A DNA stretch of 45,157 bases from an uncultured Phascolarctobacterium sp. (lineage in GTDB: Bacteria; Bacillota; Negativicutes; Acidaminococcales; Acidaminococcaceae), in assembly GCA_900541915.1 (NCBI GenBank), contig UQLS01000015.1, positions 1-45,157 of the forward strand, in the 5' to 3' direction. This document shows, in pieces, positions 1 to 7,841 of the stretch. The notes below the pieces were generated by a model that was not told the DNA's origin, searched no databases, and saw nothing but the letters and a program-made list of their open reading frames with translations. The first letter of the stretch is position 1; each line of letters starts with the position of its first letter. The position numbers and the translations under genes were made by a program.

Positions 1-2
1 TT

Positions 3-281
3 AAACTGCAGCTTCTTCATATATTGAAAGGAACAGATCTCGCAGCCGTTTACGAAAAAACACATTTTCACGTACCTGATATGGAAGAATATATCGAACT
101 GCTCGGGTCATGTATCGCAAAACTGCGCCCTGATATCATTGTTCACAGACTGACAGGAGACGGACCTAAAGAACTTCTTATCGCGCCGTTATGGACAAGC
201 GCAAAACGAACCGTCTTAAATCGGTTTCATCAATATTTAAAGCAACAAGACATTTGGCAGGGAAAGGATTATCATGTCTGA
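3..281 (+). CDS. YhcC-like radical SAM protein (TIGR01212 family), C-terminal end only
   Basis: The reading frame is open from the left edge of the window to the stop at 279-281, so only about 92 C-terminal residues are visible. They contain the lines LAAVYEKTHFHVPDMEEY, CIAKLRPDIIVHRLTGDGPK and LIAPLWTSAKRTVLN, which I recognise as the conserved tail of the TIGR01212/YhcC radical SAM family. The radical SAM cysteines would lie upstream, outside the window. The role of this family is not settled, although links to tRNA modification have been suggested. The stop overlaps the ATG of the next gene, which indicates translational coupling. The base composition is that of the host core, unlike the DNA beyond about position 590. 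Confidence 0.8.
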   Translation, partial: KLQLLHILKGTDLAAVYEKTHFHVPDMEEYIELLGSCIAKLRPDIIVHRLTGDGPKELLIAPLWTSAKRTVLNRFHQYLKQQDIWQGKDYHV

Positions 282-1308
282 AACATTTACACTGTATAAA
301 CTAATCATACTCTATATGCTGAACAAAGTTGATTTTCCGCTCACCACTTCCCAGATATCGGAATTCGTACTGGATAAAGGGTACACAACTTATTTTAAAT
401 TGCAGGAGGCAATCTCCGAACTGACGCAGTCCGAGCTGATCCGCACCGAGACAACCCACAATCGGACTCTCTATCATCTCACAGAGAGCGGTGCGGAAAC
501 GATCCATTATTTCAGCAATAAAATTTCATCCGCCATACGCAAGGATATCGACGATTTTCTGACCGAAAAACAATATGACTTAAAAGAAGTATATATAAGT
601 GATATTAATACTGAACTTGTTAATGCTTATTGTATTATTAGGGATGATATAAATGAACTTATTGCTATGTTAAGAGTTATGCAAGATGAGTTTTTACCTA
701 TAAATGTAGATGAACGAAAAGTCTATTATACGGCAAAAAGAGAACGATTTAATTATTTAAAAGTAAACTGTGATAAAAGCGTAAATACTGAGAAAGCTGC
801 ATTGATGATATTTCTTAATAAAACTTGTTTTAATGGATTATTTCGTGTTAATAGAAAAGGTTTGTTCAATGTTCCAATGGGAGCCTATAAAAACCCAATG
901 ATTTGTGATGAAGTTAATCTTCGAGCAGTATCTAATAAACTACAAAAAGTTAACATCGTATGTGGAGATTATAGACTGTCAAAAGAATTTATAGATAAAA
1001 ATACTTTTGTTTATTTTGACCCTCCATATCGTCCACTTACAAATACAGCAAATTTTACAGCATATACAGAAAATTTGTTTAATGATAAATGTCAGAAAGA
1101 ATTAGCGAATTATGTTAGTGAATTAGATGAAAAAGGTGCAAAAATTGTAGTTAGTAATTCCGATCCTAAGAATTCAAATGAAGATGATAATTTCTTTGAT
1201 GATATTTATTCTGATTATAAAATAAAAAGAGTAGAAGCAACAAGAATGATTAGTTGTAATGGTAGTTCAAGAGGTAAGATTAAAGAATTACTTATAAGTA
1301 ACTTCTAG
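274..1308 (+). CDS. DUF4364 regulator fused in frame to an N-terminally truncated Dam methylase (chimeric ORF)
   Basis: Residues 1 to about 104 match the DUF4364 family, a predicted winged-helix protein: FTLYKLIILYMLNKVDFPLT and LTESGAETIHYF are typical. From about residue 106 the sequence becomes the body of a DpnM/Dam-type adenine methyltransferase. It shows YISDINTELVNAY, then FNGLFRVNRKGLFNVP, then DPPY (motif IV) at 249-252, and ends with SSRGKIKELLISNF. The Dam part lacks its first 60 or so residues, including the KWxGGK and FxGxG (motif I) SAM-binding segments. The DUF4364 part lacks its last 60 or so. Base composition drops sharply at about 580-595. The join could be a genuine deletion between an inserted R-M island and the host gene, or an assembly error. 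As written, the methylase half should not bind SAM. Confidence 0.75.
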   Translation: MSETFTLYKLIILYMLNKVDFPLTTSQISEFVLDKGYTTYFKLQEAISELTQSELIRTETTHNRTLYHLTESGAETIHYFSNKISSAIRKDIDDFLTEKQYDLKEVYISDINTELVNAYCIIRDDINELIAMLRVMQDEFLPINVDERKVYYTAKRERFNYLKVNCDKSVNTEKAALMIFLNKTCFNGLFRVNRKGLFNVPMGAYKNPMICDEVNLRAVSNKLQKVNIVCGDYRLSKEFIDKNTFVYFDPPYRPLTNTANFTAYTENLFNDKCQKELANYVSELDEKGAKIVVSNSDPKNSNEDDNFFDDIYSDYKIKRVEATRMISCNGSSRGKIKELLISNF

Positions 1309-1320
1309 GGAGAATGACAA

Positions 1321-2649
1321 ATGAAAGAATTAGAATTGTTTGCACAACATATATCGTCTTTGTATAAAAATCCTTTAGATATAAACTGTGCAAGAAAATT
1401 GGTGAAAGAAATAAATAGTTTTTTGTATGCGTCTAATTCAAACTTAGGGTCTGTTTTTGAGCTAGGAAAAAGTTTTCCTTATTTTTCTGCTTTTCATAAG
1501 TTTTGGCATCAATATCATAAGGAAATATTAAATTTATCAATTTCTGATGAAATATGTGAAAAAGTTGCTGATATATTGCACGATGTTTATATAAGAACTA
1601 AGGGTAAAGCTTTTGAAGAAATATATGAAACAAATGATTTAAAAAAAGAAGAAATTTGTAGAATAAGATTACTAACTGCAAATCAAGATTTTAGAGGGTC
1701 CAGAAAATTTAAAGAGTTTGCGAATATTTTTCTTGATGATCCAACAATATTTGACGAATACAGTATCGTTGATAATCCAGAGGATTTTGTTAAATCTCTT
1801 GGAGTAACTAGTCTGTCTCAAAGTGATAAACGAATACAGTATGCAAAAAGAATATCTCAATTTTTGATAGAACATAATTCTCAACCCTACAATATTATAA
1901 AATGTTTTGACAATAATGTTATATCTCTTCGTAATGCAATGATTAGCTATGAGGGTGCAGGATATGGAAACAAAAAAACAGATATGTTTATAAGAGATAT
2001 GATAGTTTTAAGAGTTTGGGAAAATGTTACAGGATTTGATTCAATAGATGTTGCTAGTGATGTTAATACAATTAAGATAGCTTTAAGAACAGGAATTTTA
2101 AAAAGTGAGATTCCGCTTGTGTCAAGTTTTTTAGATATTTTTTGCTATCAATATAGTTATGTTGATGAAATGAATGCTAAAGCTTGGAGAAGAGTTTGGG
2201 AAATTTGGAATGAAAAATATCCTAATGAAACTGTTTCTAGTCCTTGTTTGTTAGATTATTTTATTTATAATGTTGTTGGTAAACAATTTTGTAAAAATTC
2301 ATTGCACCTTTTTGAATGTGAACAAGGACATAGTTTTTATTGGCATAGTTTAAGAAATAGAACTTGCCAAGTATGTTATAAAAAAACGGGTAAAAGGAAT
2401 AAAGCAAAGTTAGTTTATAGTATGCTACCGTGTGAGGTAGATAAAGGATATATTAGCATTGATAAAACAGATTTTGTGAAATCAAATATTGCAGAGCCAA
2501 ATTATCATCAATGCCCATTTAAAAATGTATGTGAAGAATATGGAAATAAAGTTTTGATGCCACCAAAATCAATAAGTATAATGGGCCAAACAGGATGGTC
2601 AACAGCATATACTAAAGAAAATACAGGTGGTGGCGGTTTGATGTCATAG
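1321..2649 (+). CDS. Uncharacterised HhH-GPD-like protein with C-terminal Cys clusters, in R-M operon
   Basis: I do not recognise this 442-residue protein as a named family. Residues 200-260 resemble the helix-hairpin-helix and active-site region of HhH-GPD DNA glycosylases: GAGYGNKKTDMF at 212-223 fits the hairpin with a candidate catalytic Lys (218 or 219), and ASDVNTIKIALRTG at 245-258 fits the region of the catalytic Asp (D247 or D243). Residues 333-352 look like a zinc ribbon or treble clef (C333, H337, C349, C352). Further Cys follow at 371, 398 and 404 (CPFKNVC). The gene begins 12 bases after the Dam-like stop and ends 18 bases before the endonuclease start, so it belongs to the R-M operon. 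A repair or DNA-binding role coupled to restriction is my inference; the glycosylase match is weak and rests on motif spacing. Confidence 0.55.
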   Translation: MKELELFAQHISSLYKNPLDINCARKLVKEINSFLYASNSNLGSVFELGKSFPYFSAFHKFWHQYHKEILNLSISDEICEKVADILHDVYIRTKGKAFEEIYETNDLKKEEICRIRLLTANQDFRGSRKFKEFANIFLDDPTIFDEYSIVDNPEDFVKSLGVTSLSQSDKRIQYAKRISQFLIEHNSQPYNIIKCFDNNVISLRNAMISYEGAGYGNKKTDMFIRDMIVLRVWENVTGFDSIDVASDVNTIKIALRTGILKSEIPLVSSFLDIFCYQYSYVDEMNAKAWRRVWEIWNEKYPNETVSSPCLLDYFIYNVVGKQFCKNSLHLFECEQGHSFYWHSLRNRTCQVCYKKTGKRNKAKLVYSMLPCEVDKGYISIDKTDFVKSNIAEPNYHQCPFKNVCEEYGNKVLMPPKSISIMGQTGWSTAYTKENTGGGGLMS

Positions 2650-2667
2650 ATAGAGGGAGAAAAAGAT

Positions 2668-3546
2668 ATGAAAAGAAATTTTAGTATATGGTTATCTTGT
2701 TTCCGTAATAGCATAGCTGATTATAGTTATTATATAGACTTTAAAAAAGTGCATAGAAATGTAGAATCAATAAAAGTAGAATTAAATATTTTAAATTCTC
2801 TTATTGGTGATAAAAATATTGAAGATAATTTTGAAACTTTAATAAGAAAATATCCTGAAGTTATGAAATGCATACCTTTACTTTTAGCAGTGAGAGCAAA
2901 CGAAATTTATTGTCAAGATGAAAATGGTGGATTTCTTTATCAATTTGACTTCAGTAAGCGTTCACTGAATGGTGATGATTGCTATAATAAGTATAAATAT
3001 TTTATGAGGGAAACAGGGCTATTTGATTTATTAGAAAATCACATAATAAATAATTTAGTTGATTATGTTACTGGTGTTGAAACTGGTTTGGATTCAAATG
3101 GTCGTAAAAATCGTGGCGGTCATCTTATGGAAAACCTAGTAGAAAACTTTATTCGTAAAGCTGGTTTTATAAAAGATGAGAGTTATTTTAAGGAAATGTA
3201 TATTCATCAAATTATAGATAAATGGAATATTGATTTATCTGCTATTTCTAATCATGGTAAAATGGAAAAGCGTTTTGATTTTGTTATTAAAACGCCAAGT
3301 ATGATTTATGGAGTAGAAACTAACTTTTATGGAAGTGGTGGAAGCAAACTGAATGAAACAGCTCGTAGCTATAAAACTTTAGCATTAGAAGCCAGTACTA
3401 TAGATGGGTTTACTTTTGTTTGGTTTACAGATGGAAAAGGATGGGCAAATGCGCGCAATAATCTTGAAGAAACTTTTGATGTAATGCAACATATTTATAA
3501 TATAAAGGATTTGGAAGAAGGCATTATTTGTGAGGTTTTTAAATAA
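2668..3546 (+). CDS. Type II restriction endonuclease, DpnII/MboI family (predicted GATC)
   Basis: The 292-residue protein carries the signature blocks of the DpnII family. GLDSNGRKNRGG lies at 140-151 and RFDFVI at 202-207. GVETNFY at 215-221 and GGSK at 224-227 supply likely D204, E217 and K227 of a PD-(D/E)xK-type catalytic site. These enzymes cut unmethylated GATC, leaving 5' overhangs. The length is close to that of DpnII. A ribosome binding site (AGGGAG) precedes the ATG. The stop codon region overlaps the next methyltransferase start at 3546, so the two are co-translated. If the Dam-like partner upstream really is broken, host protection would have to come from the second methyltransferase or from a Dam encoded elsewhere. 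Confidence 0.88.
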   Translation: MKRNFSIWLSCFRNSIADYSYYIDFKKVHRNVESIKVELNILNSLIGDKNIEDNFETLIRKYPEVMKCIPLLLAVRANEIYCQDENGGFLYQFDFSKRSLNGDDCYNKYKYFMRETGLFDLLENHIINNLVDYVTGVETGLDSNGRKNRGGHLMENLVENFIRKAGFIKDESYFKEMYIHQIIDKWNIDLSAISNHGKMEKRFDFVIKTPSMIYGVETNFYGSGGSKLNETARSYKTLALEASTIDGFTFVWFTDGKGWANARNNLEETFDVMQHIYNIKDLEEGIICEVFK

Positions 3547-4292
3547 TGGCGAAAAAAATAACAAAATGGGAACCAGAAGATTTTGAATTAGAAATGACCA
3601 CACATTGGTCATTTCCAAAGCGTGGAGACTGGGCAACTCACGATGCAAAATGGAGGGGTAATTGGTCGCCTTATATTCCAAGAAATTTAATGTTAAGATA
3701 TTCAAAAGAAAAGGATCTAATTTTAGACCAATTTGTTGGTGGAGGAACAACGCTTGTTGAAGCCAAACTATTAAATAGAGATGCTATTGGTGTTGATGTG
3801 AATGATATAGCACTTAATAGATGTATGGATAAAATAAATTTTGAACATGAAGGTGCTAATGGTAAGGTCTATTTACATAAAGGAGATGCTCGTTGTTTAA
3901 ATTTTATTTCTGATGATAGTATTGATTTTATTTGTACTCATCCACCATATGCTAATATTATTAGATATAGTGAAGATATTGATGAGGATTTGTCACGTTT
4001 AAATATAAAAAGTTTTTTAGAAGAAATGAAAAAGGTAGCTCATGAAAGCTACCGTGTGTTAAAGAAAGATAAGTTCTGTGCAATTTTAATGGGAGATACA
4101 CGTCAAAAAGGACACATGGTACCAATGTCCTTTGATGTTATGCGTATTTTTGAAGAGGTAGGATTTAAGCTAAAAGAATTAATAATTAAAGAACAGCATA
4201 ATTGTAGAGCTACAGGTTATTGGAAAACTAATAGCATAAAATATAATTTTCTGTTAATTGCACATGAGTATTTGTTTGTATTTAGAAAATAA
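3546..4292 (+). CDS. DNA methyltransferase (N6-A or N4-C type) of the R-M island
   Basis: This 248-residue protein has SAM-binding motif I as DQFVGGGTTLVEAK (FVGGGT at 63-68) followed by GVDVND. It then has GDAR at 113-116 and the catalytic-type motif THPPY at 131-135. A conserved N-terminal segment, WATHDAKWRGNWSPYIPRNL, precedes motif I. The order (motif I first, then the PPY motif) differs from DpnA, where the PPY motif comes first, so this is not a simple DpnA orthologue. HPPY resembles the SPPY of N4-cytosine enzymes more than the DPPY of adenine enzymes, but the modified base cannot be assigned. Its start overlaps the endonuclease stop. It is the only intact methyltransferase in the island and so the likely protector against the DpnII-type enzyme. 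Confidence 0.78.
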   Translation: MAKKITKWEPEDFELEMTTHWSFPKRGDWATHDAKWRGNWSPYIPRNLMLRYSKEKDLILDQFVGGGTTLVEAKLLNRDAIGVDVNDIALNRCMDKINFEHEGANGKVYLHKGDARCLNFISDDSIDFICTHPPYANIIRYSEDIDEDLSRLNIKSFLEEMKKVAHESYRVLKKDKFCAILMGDTRQKGHMVPMSFDVMRIFEEVGFKLKELIIKEQHNCRATGYWKTNSIKYNFLLIAHEYLFVFRK

Positions 4293-4448
4293 AATTATAT
4301 TAATATGAGGTTGGCATTTCTATCGAAAAACATTCTTTTGTTTTATACTTTCATAAGAATTTAAGATATTACAAGTTGATGCTTATTTAAGAAAGAATCT
4401 TTAAATATAAATGTGAATATAGTTATTAAAGGGAAACAATATAATTTT

Positions 4449-4823
4449 ATGCAGTTCAAAAACTTTGACCATATTGTTATAACAACAGATAATATTGAAA
4501 AAATGTTGGATTTTTACGTTCGTGTTCTGGGAATGCAGCTTATAGAAAATAATGGGCGTTATGCCGTCAGCTTTGGCAATTGTAAGATAAATTTTCATAC
4601 TGTTAAGGGTCAGTTTCAGCCAGCGGCAGCAAATCCAACTTACGGCAGTCAGGATATCTGTCTTGTGGCAGCTGGCAAAATTGAAGATATTGCGCGGGAA
4701 ATCGTGGCATGCGGCTGGAATCTTGAAACAGATATTGTTGACAGAAATGGAGCTTGCGGCAAGATGCGCAGTATTTATGTAAGAGATCCGGATGGGAATT
4801 TAGTTGAAATCTGCTGTTATTAG
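4449..4823 (+). CDS. VOC family protein (glyoxalase/dioxygenase superfamily)
   Basis: The ATG at 4449 gives a protein starting MQFKNFDHIVITTDNIEKML, a typical VOC first strand with a metal-ligand His (H8). The C-terminus DPDGNLVEICCY supplies the usual Glu ligand. At about 124 residues it is a single compact unit of two beta-alpha-beta-beta-beta modules. An in-frame GTG at 4413 exists but would add a non-homologous AT-rich tail; a weak AAAGGG lies upstream of the ATG. Substrate cannot be told: members include glyoxalases, bleomycin and fosfomycin resistance proteins and many unknowns. It stands alone, just right of the R-M island, and ends at a strong bidirectional terminator. Confidence 0.8.
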   Translation: MQFKNFDHIVITTDNIEKMLDFYVRVLGMQLIENNGRYAVSFGNCKINFHTVKGQFQPAAANPTYGSQDICLVAAGKIEDIAREIVACGWNLETDIVDRNGACGKMRSIYVRDPDGNLVEICCY

Positions 4824-4840
4824 TAATTCTAAAAATAAAA

Positions 4841-4873
4841 AACACGTACTGTAATATTGCAGTACGTGTTTTT
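4841..4873. terminator. Bidirectional rho-independent terminator
   Basis: An 11-bp perfect stem (AACACGTACTG paired with CAGTACGTGTT) with an 8-base loop is followed by a T run on the plus strand and preceded by an A run. It therefore serves both the VOC gene (plus) and the YczE-like gene (minus), which converge here. Confidence 0.9.
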
Positions 4874-4878
4874 GTTTA

Positions 4879-5538
4879 TTAGCTTTCTGCTTTCCATTTT
4901 TTGACGAAGTGCAGATTTTTTTCGTAAATATAAACCATGCGGCCTACGAGGATAGCTGCGGCGATAGTACCGGCGCCGATACCTCTCAGTCCATGAAATT
5001 CACAGAGCGAGATAACAATACTGATTGCTACCAGTGTGATATCGAAACAGTTTTTGATTAAACTGAATTTTTTATGGGTAACGAAAGAGATTACCTTAAC
5101 AACACCTTCACCGGCAACGAGGAAGATGTTGGCATGGACTTCCAGAAAAACACCAAAAGCAAGAATAACAATGCTCAAAAGGCAGGCAATCCATTTTTCA
5201 ATGGCATTGTCAGGTGTAAACCAGTCTAAAAGATGCATGGAAAAGTCTATGCTTGTACCAAAAAACAATGTAGTGATGACTTGTCCAATAAGTTCACGTA
5301 TATAAAGAGCCCGTAGGATAAAGGGCTGCAGCAGAATCATGATAATATTCATTATGATAGTAAGATTACCAACACTTAGCGGCAAAAACATGCTCAGTAC
5401 CCAGGGAACACTGGATATTGGAGAAGTGCCGAGGTCAGCTTTGCAGGAAAGTGCTATGCCAAAGGTCATCAGAAAAATTCCCGCAAGAAACATAATAATG
5501 CGTGGTTTTAAATGTTGATTTGAGTGTGATTGTGTCAT
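4879..5538 (-). CDS. YczE/YyaS/YitT-family membrane protein (DUF6198-like)
   Basis: The 219-residue protein is almost entirely hydrophobic, with five or so membrane spans. It contains the family features FGIALSCKADLGTSPISS near residue 30 and HANIFLVAGEGVVKVIS around residue 140, typical of YczE-like inner-membrane proteins of unknown transport function. The start is preceded by a strong GGGGGAA ribosome site. It has its own promoter and a leader of roughly 90 bases that contains a terminator-like hairpin (see separate entries). It is a single-gene unit. Some relatives sit next to regulators of antibiotic or peptide synthesis, but nothing of that kind is visible here. Confidence 0.75.
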   Translation of the reverse strand: MTQSHSNQHLKPRIIMFLAGIFLMTFGIALSCKADLGTSPISSVPWVLSMFLPLSVGNLTIIMNIIMILLQPFILRALYIRELIGQVITTLFFGTSIDFSMHLLDWFTPDNAIEKWIACLLSIVILAFGVFLEVHANIFLVAGEGVVKVISFVTHKKFSLIKNCFDITLVAISIVISLCEFHGLRGIGAGTIAAAILVGRMVYIYEKNLHFVKKWKAES

Positions 5539-5593
5539 ATAATTCCCCCTTTAAAAAATAAAAACTACAGCCAGGCTGCAGAATAAAAATAAA

Positions 5594-5613
5594 AAAATTC
5601 CCGAAGGAATTTT
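5594..5613 (-). promoter_or_regulatory. Terminator-like hairpin in the leader of the YczE-like gene (possible attenuator)
   Basis: On the minus strand AAAATTCC and GGAATTTT pair around a UUCG tetraloop, and the stem is followed at once by a long T-rich stretch. It lies between the predicted promoter (5639-5667) and the start codon at 5538, so it would stop transcription of the leader unless prevented. A second short dyad (CAGCC/GGCTG) follows near 5566-5580. No known riboswitch class is recognised. Confidence 0.55.
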
Positions 5614-5638
5614 AATTAAGCTATGTTGTATATTTATT

Positions 5639-5667
5639 ATTATAGCATATGAGCTTAAATTTGTAAA
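5639..5667 (-). promoter_or_regulatory. Promoter of the YczE-like gene
   Basis: On the minus strand TTTACA (5662-5667) and a perfect TATAAT (5639-5644) are separated by exactly 17 bases. Transcription would begin near 5631. Confidence 0.7.
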
Positions 5668-5696
5668 ATGCTGCTACAAATGTAAAAGGAAAAGTA

Positions 5697-5724
5697 AAAG
5701 CCTTTGCCAAATAGCAAAGGCTTT
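5697..5724 (-). terminator. Terminator of the metallophosphoesterase gene
   Basis: An 11-bp perfect stem (AAAGCCTTTGC with GCAAAGGCTTT) and a 6-base loop lie 10 bases past the stop of the minus-strand phosphoesterase. On that strand the stem is followed by a T-rich tract. Confidence 0.8.
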
Positions 5725-5733
5725 GCATATTTA

Positions 5734-6822
5734 TTATTGATTGCTTTGTAAGTTAATGACAATGATTTCCGGAGCAAGCTCAGTACGCACTGGTGGCCCC
5801 CAGAAGCCGTAACCATTGCTGGTAATGGCAGTAAGGCTGCCGAATTCTTTACGTCCGTAATCTAACGGATACATATTCTGTGTTACCAGTCGATTGGGGA
5901 AAAGCTGTCCTGTATGGGTGTGTCCGGCAAGATACAGGTCATAGCCGGCTTTGGAAGCTGACTGAATGCGTCGTGGCTGATGGTCCAGCAATATACTGTA
6001 ATAATTTGTGTTATCTGAGCTGAGCTGTATGAGCATTTTATCATCTCGGCGCCTGCTGTAATCATTAAGCCCTGTAAGCTTGATGTTGCCGATATAATGA
6101 CTTTCATCCTGCAGTACATTGATGTTATTATCATTCAGCATTTGCTTCCAGACTGCAGGTCTGTCCAGATAATCGTGGTTGCCGTAGGCTGCCCAGATGC
6201 CAAGCGGAGCAGAGATTTTTTTGAAAGGAGCAAGGGAGTCTTCCTGCGTTACGTAAGCAATGCGTTCATCAAGAATATCGCCTGCTATGAGCACGAGGTC
6301 AGGCTTCTGTTCGTTGATTCTGTCTGCAAGCTGTTCAGCATAATCACGGCCGAGAATACGTCCAAGGTGGATGTCACTGAGCAGGACGATTTTTGTCTGC
6401 TGACCTGCGGGTAATTTGTCTGTTGTGATTTGTTCGGTGCGGATAACGGGGTGAAAAGCCCGATAAGCGCCCCAGCTGATAAAAGCAAGGATAAATACTG
6501 TACCGAGGGCAGCCAGTTTAGCAGATGGCAGGTGCAATGCTGTAAATTTGCTGCTTAGCCAAAGTAAAAGATGAATTATGGCAAGTAAGGTAGAATAGTA
6601 GATAAAAGCAATCCACAGACCGGCGAACCAGGAAGAAAGCTTCAAAATAAGGGCCGGTGTGTTTTCACCTAATAAACGGGAAACAGCGGTATTTGCTGCC
6701 AGCATCAGATAAATAAGTGCAAAAGGCAATGTTCTGGCAAAGGCAAAATTTTGTCTGTAATAAATGTAGGAAATAAGGCTGAGGATAATACCTACTGAAC
6801 CGATAAAAAAGACAACGCGCAT
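5734..6822 (-). CDS. Membrane-anchored metallophosphoesterase (YkuE/YaeI-like)
   Basis: The 362-residue protein has four hydrophobic spans in its first 130 or so residues, then a calcineurin-like phosphoesterase domain facing out of the membrane. The metal-binding motifs appear in order: LLSDIHLGR, LIAGDILDE, AYGNHDYLD and LAGHTHTGQLFP. This matches the YkuE/YaeI subgroup, in which related enzymes hydrolyse UDP-2,3-diacylglucosamine or act on lipid-linked substrates. The actual substrate here is unknown. The ATG follows a GGAG ribosome site. The downstream terminator separates it from the YczE-like gene; the 84-base gap to the YitT gene upstream holds no strong terminator, so read-through from YitT is possible. 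Confidence 0.87.
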   Translation of the reverse strand: MRVVFFIGSVGIILSLISYIYYRQNFAFARTLPFALIYLMLAANTAVSRLLGENTPALILKLSSWFAGLWIAFIYYSTLLAIIHLLLWLSSKFTALHLPSAKLAALGTVFILAFISWGAYRAFHPVIRTEQITTDKLPAGQQTKIVLLSDIHLGRILGRDYAEQLADRINEQKPDLVLIAGDILDERIAYVTQEDSLAPFKKISAPLGIWAAYGNHDYLDRPAVWKQMLNDNNINVLQDESHYIGNIKLTGLNDYSRRRDDKMLIQLSSDNTNYYSILLDHQPRRIQSASKAGYDLYLAGHTHTGQLFPNRLVTQNMYPLDYGRKEFGSLTAITSNGYGFWGPPVRTELAPEIIVINLQSNQ

Positions 6823-6906
6823 AAGTTTTTCTCCTTAACTATATTTCAGAAATAAAAGAGAACAGTTTAGCTTATTTTACAGCTTAAAGCAGGCTTTAAG
6901 TCAAGT

Positions 6907-7773
6907 TTAAATTGCATCTTCCAGGGGAACCGGCTTGCGTGCCAGAGTATAACCGCGTCCGCCTACGTCATTTATTTCGGCAACTGTGATAAAAGCAGCA
7001 GGGTCAATGGAGGTAACAGTTTTTTTCAGCTGTGAAAGCTTATAATTAGGTATGATAGAAAGAATAACTTCCAGTTCCTGAGTCTGCAAACCTGTCTGAC
7101 TGTGCAGCAGGGTAACGCCAACGTCAAGTTTGTGCAGCAGTTCATGACGTATAGTTTCATACTGAGCAGAAATAATAATGACCTGCAGCTGCGATTTGCC
7201 CATGGTCAATATTTTATTCATTGCATAAGAAAGCAGGAAAGTAGTGATAAGGCCGTAAACAAGGTCGGTGAGATTGGAAAAAGTCAGCATACAGAGAATA
7301 AGAGCGGTATCTATTATATAAACGGTGATATGGACGGGAATAGCAAAGAATTTTTTTAAAATCAGCGCTAAAATATCGTAACCGCCGGTAGAGGCTTCTT
7401 GTCTGATAATCAGTCCGTTGCCTGCGCCGGTGAGCATACCGCCGAGTACGCAGGCCAGAAAAGGGTCTAACAGCAGTTGGTCCTGCCATTGCATTTGTTC
7501 AAAAAGTGAGATGAAAAACGGCAGCAGCAAACTGGATAACAAGGTAGATAAAGCAAATTTTTTGCCGAGAAAAAATAATCCCAGCAGGAACAAAGCACCG
7601 TTAATAATATACATGACTGTAGAAATATTAAGTCCAAAAAAATGGTTGATAATAATGGATGAGCCGGTAACACCGCCGATAATAAAATTATTATGTATGA
7701 TAAAGGTATTGATAGCAAAGGCGCAGACTAAATTGCCTAAAATAATAAGAAGCAGTGATTGCAGATATTTCAT
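6907..7773 (-). CDS. YitT family membrane protein (DUF2179 C-terminal domain)
   Basis: The 288-residue protein has a five- to six-span membrane domain with FIIGGVTGSSIIINHFFGLN and a repeat-like GAGNGLIIRQEASTGGYDI segment. A soluble C-terminal DUF2179 domain ends in LKKTVTSIDPAAFITVAEINDVGGRGY. Both parts are diagnostic of YitT family proteins, whose transport role is unproven. The start has a GGAGG ribosome site. It is transcribed away from the selenium/molybdenum cluster across a 224-base divergent gap. Confidence 0.85.
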   Translation of the reverse strand: MKYLQSLLLIILGNLVCAFAINTFIIHNNFIIGGVTGSSIIINHFFGLNISTVMYIINGALFLLGLFFLGKKFALSTLLSSLLLPFFISLFEQMQWQDQLLLDPFLACVLGGMLTGAGNGLIIRQEASTGGYDILALILKKFFAIPVHITVYIIDTALILCMLTFSNLTDLVYGLITTFLLSYAMNKILTMGKSQLQVIIISAQYETIRHELLHKLDVGVTLLHSQTGLQTQELEVILSIIPNYKLSQLKKTVTSIDPAAFITVAEINDVGGRGYTLARKPVPLEDAI

Positions 7774-7841
7774 AAAAGCCTCCAGAGTTTTATTGCCCGG
7801 GAAAACGGGAATGCTGTAAAAAAATACATTGATAGCATTTT

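Larger units (their letters stand above)
580..4448. other. AT-rich restriction-modification island
   Basis: Between about 580-595 and 4293-4448 the DNA is much richer in A+T than either flank, and codon choice shifts to A/T-ending codons. The segment carries a Dam fragment, an HhH/zinc-ribbon protein, a DpnII-type endonuclease and a second methyltransferase, all on the plus strand and closely spaced. No integrase, transposase, tRNA target or terminal repeat is visible at either end. Right of 4449 the composition returns to that of the core. The edges are judged by eye from composition and protein homology, so they carry an uncertainty of tens of bases on the left and about 100 on the right. 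Confidence 0.65.

Noticed and set aside
3546..4292. Calling the second methyltransferase dpnA
   Set aside because: The order of SAM and PPY motifs is reversed relative to DpnA, so the name would mislead.
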